DNA of 64,000 nt from Mesorhizobium sp. (GTDB lineage: Bacteria > Pseudomonadota > Alphaproteobacteria > Rhizobiales > Rhizobiaceae), in the NCBI GenBank assembly GCA_004020365.1, contig SAQR01000021.1, forward strand, positions 29,018 through 93,017, in the 5' to 3' direction. Below the pieces are notes generated by a model that saw only the letters and a program-made list of their open reading frames with translations, did not search any database and was not told the DNA's origin. The first letter of the stretch is position 1. Each line of letters starts with the position of its first letter. The translations under genes and the position numbers were made by a program. This document shows positions 62,738 to 64,000 of the stretch, one piece after another.

Positions 62738-62784
62738 CCAACCGCAGTTCCGCTGGTTCCAAGGAAACAAGGAACTGCGGTTGG
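62738..62784 (+). terminator. 14-base inverted repeat after the methyltransferase gene
   Basis: CCAACCGCAGTTCC (62738-62751) and GGAACTGCGGTTGG (62771-62784) are perfect arms with a 19-base loop. It lies 34 bases after the stop. There is no T-run, so termination would be Rho-assisted or the hairpin has another use. Confidence 0.5.
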
Positions 62785-62959
62785 GCCGAAAGTACGCAAT
62801 CAGAAACCGCACCTCAGTTCCATAATCTATCTTATGCGACTTTCGGATGGGTGGAAATCTCAGCGTGAACCCGACGGAAAGCCTCTCTGATTTTTGCGTC
62901 GATTGGCCTAGCATAGTGATTTCGCCCCTACCGCACCGAAATCATCAAAGACCATCAAA

Positions 62960-63871
62960 ATGACCGCCTCGCCTCCCTTTCTTGGCTTTCCCGATCGCCT
63001 CGCCGGCGGCCGCGTGCCCCGTGCGGTGATCTTCGGAACCGGTCACGGCAGCACCTATCCCGGCAAGGATAGCAGCGGCTATGCCTTGGCCGCCGATGCC
63101 ATCCGCGCTGCGAGCCAGGTCGATGCCGAGCTCGTCGAGCACTGGGACTTCGATCTCGGCGGCCCGCTGTTCGACGGCAAGCCGGTCTGCTGCACCGACG
63201 CCGGCGACATCCCGACCACCATGCATGACAATCCCGGCAACCGAAACCGGATCGAGGCGAAGACGCGCGAGGTCCTGGCGTTGCCGGCCGTACCGATCCT
63301 GCTCGGCGGTGACGATTCCGTGCCCATTCCTTTCCTCGCCGGCTTTGCCGATCACGGGCCGATCTGGATCCTGCAGATCGACGCCCATATCGACTGGCGC
63401 GACGAGTTGCATGGCGAGCGCTACGGCTATTCCAACCCGATGCGCCGGGCGAGCGAGATGCCGCATGTCGCCGGTATCGTGCAGGTCGGCATCCGTGGCG
63501 TCGGCAGCGCACGCCTCAGCGAAATCGAAGCGGCGCTGCACTATGGCAGCCGCTTGGTGACCGCCCGCGAAATTCACGCGCACGGCGTCGAAGCCGCTCT
63601 CCGGCATGTTCCGGAAGGATCGCGGGTCGTCGTCACCCTCGACTGCGACGGCCTCGATCCCGGCATCATGCCGGGCGTGGCGGCGCGCACGCCCGGCGGC
63701 CTCACCTACACGCAGGCGATCGACCTGATCGCGGGCCTCGGCAAGCGGGCCAGGATCGCCGGGTTCGACCTTGTCGAGCTCTATCCTCCGGCCGACATTG
63801 ACGGCCTGTCGGCACTGACCGCCGCGCGCCTTCTCGTCAATGTGATCGGCACCATCGTCCGACAGGTTTGA
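62960..63871 (+). CDS. Agmatinase/arginase (ureohydrolase) family protein
   Basis: The 303-residue protein has the ureohydrolase core: ILLGGDDSVPIPFLAGFADH, ILQIDAHIDWRDELHGERYG and VVTLDCDGLDPGIMPGVAAR with FDLVELYPPAD. The DAHID and DCDGLDP metal ligands are complete. The first ligand motif is GGDDS in place of the common GGDHS, a change seen in some agmatinase-like branches. It probably cleaves a guanidino compound to urea in the cytosol. The remaining 129 bases of the window after it show no gene. Confidence 0.87.
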   Translation: MTASPPFLGFPDRLAGGRVPRAVIFGTGHGSTYPGKDSSGYALAADAIRAASQVDAELVEHWDFDLGGPLFDGKPVCCTDAGDIPTTMHDNPGNRNRIEAKTREVLALPAVPILLGGDDSVPIPFLAGFADHGPIWILQIDAHIDWRDELHGERYGYSNPMRRASEMPHVAGIVQVGIRGVGSARLSEIEAALHYGSRLVTAREIHAHGVEAALRHVPEGSRVVVTLDCDGLDPGIMPGVAARTPGGLTYTQAIDLIAGLGKRARIAGFDLVELYPPADIDGLSALTAARLLVNVIGTIVRQV

Positions 63872-64000
63872 AACCCTGGCTCCCTCTCGCAGCATAATGG
63901 CCCGCAAGGTACACCCTCCTGACGCCGGTCGGGCGCTCCGGTCGGTGCCAGGAAGGCACATCATCGATTGCTGCGACGTTTCCAGGTGCAGGGATATGAC

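Noticed and set aside
1-64000. rRNA genes or riboswitches
   Set aside because: No ribosomal RNA signature or recognisable riboswitch core was seen; only one tRNA is supported.

Overview
The window is high-GC DNA from an alphaproteobacterium, most likely a Mesorhizobium-like member of the Rhizobiales. This rests on the core gene run at the right end, the rhizobial style of the small conserved proteins and the rhizobial palindromic repeats; no marker gene settles the genus. It divides into a long accessory region (1 to about 52.2 kb) and a core housekeeping block (about 52.7 to 64 kb), with a tRNA-Ser(TGA) gene on the minus strand between them.

Accessory part 1 (1-26.5 kb) is almost entirely cell-envelope genes. 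It opens with a cut-off membrane regulator, a small conserved protein, an outer-membrane barrel, a lipoprotein hydrolase broken by a stop codon, and a DUF4105 membrane protein. Two DUF1254/DUF1214 exported proteins follow, then a PpiC-like foldase / HupE-UreJ / secreted protein / DUF3604 / MscS-type channel operon, then a small membrane protein with an HlyD-type adaptor. The region ends with a sulfatase operon: sulfatase, 4-TM protein, HAD phosphatase, formylglycine-generating enzyme, DUF3300, DUF2950. A short motif centred on GTAA-N-TTAC lies in the same orientation at 864, 5212 and 9627, with a weaker copy at 19615, each ahead of one of these gene groups.

Accessory part 2 (26.5-44.6 kb) holds a Ca2+/H+ antiporter, a convergent alpha/beta-hydrolase membrane protein, three small minus-strand genes (one frameshifted), an AraC regulator and a GGDEF-EAL protein. 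Next is a compact signalling operon with two GHKL-ATPase-like proteins, a methyltransferase with a STAS-like N-terminus, a SpoIIE-type PP2C phosphatase with a periplasmic sensor, and a STAS protein. A degenerate LigD-like ligase, a DUF3072 protein, a cardiolipin synthase and an endonuclease/exonuclease/phosphatase-family protein follow.

Accessory part 3 (44.2-52.2 kb) has a decayed cyclase, then a two-gene unit encoding a 1216-residue FecR-TPR-outer-membrane-barrel protein and an overlapping CHASE2 adenylate cyclase. A small serine recombinase and two small membrane or secreted proteins lie before the tRNA.

The core block carries rlpA, a D-Ala-D-Ala carboxypeptidase homologue with degenerate motifs, tmk, holB, metG, tatD, an MBL-fold hydrolase, a frameshifted ybaK, a TetR regulator, a homocysteine S-methyltransferase family gene and an agmatinase/arginase family gene. 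At least nine loci in the window are visibly broken. That suggests a decaying region or, for the single-base cases, possible sequence errors.
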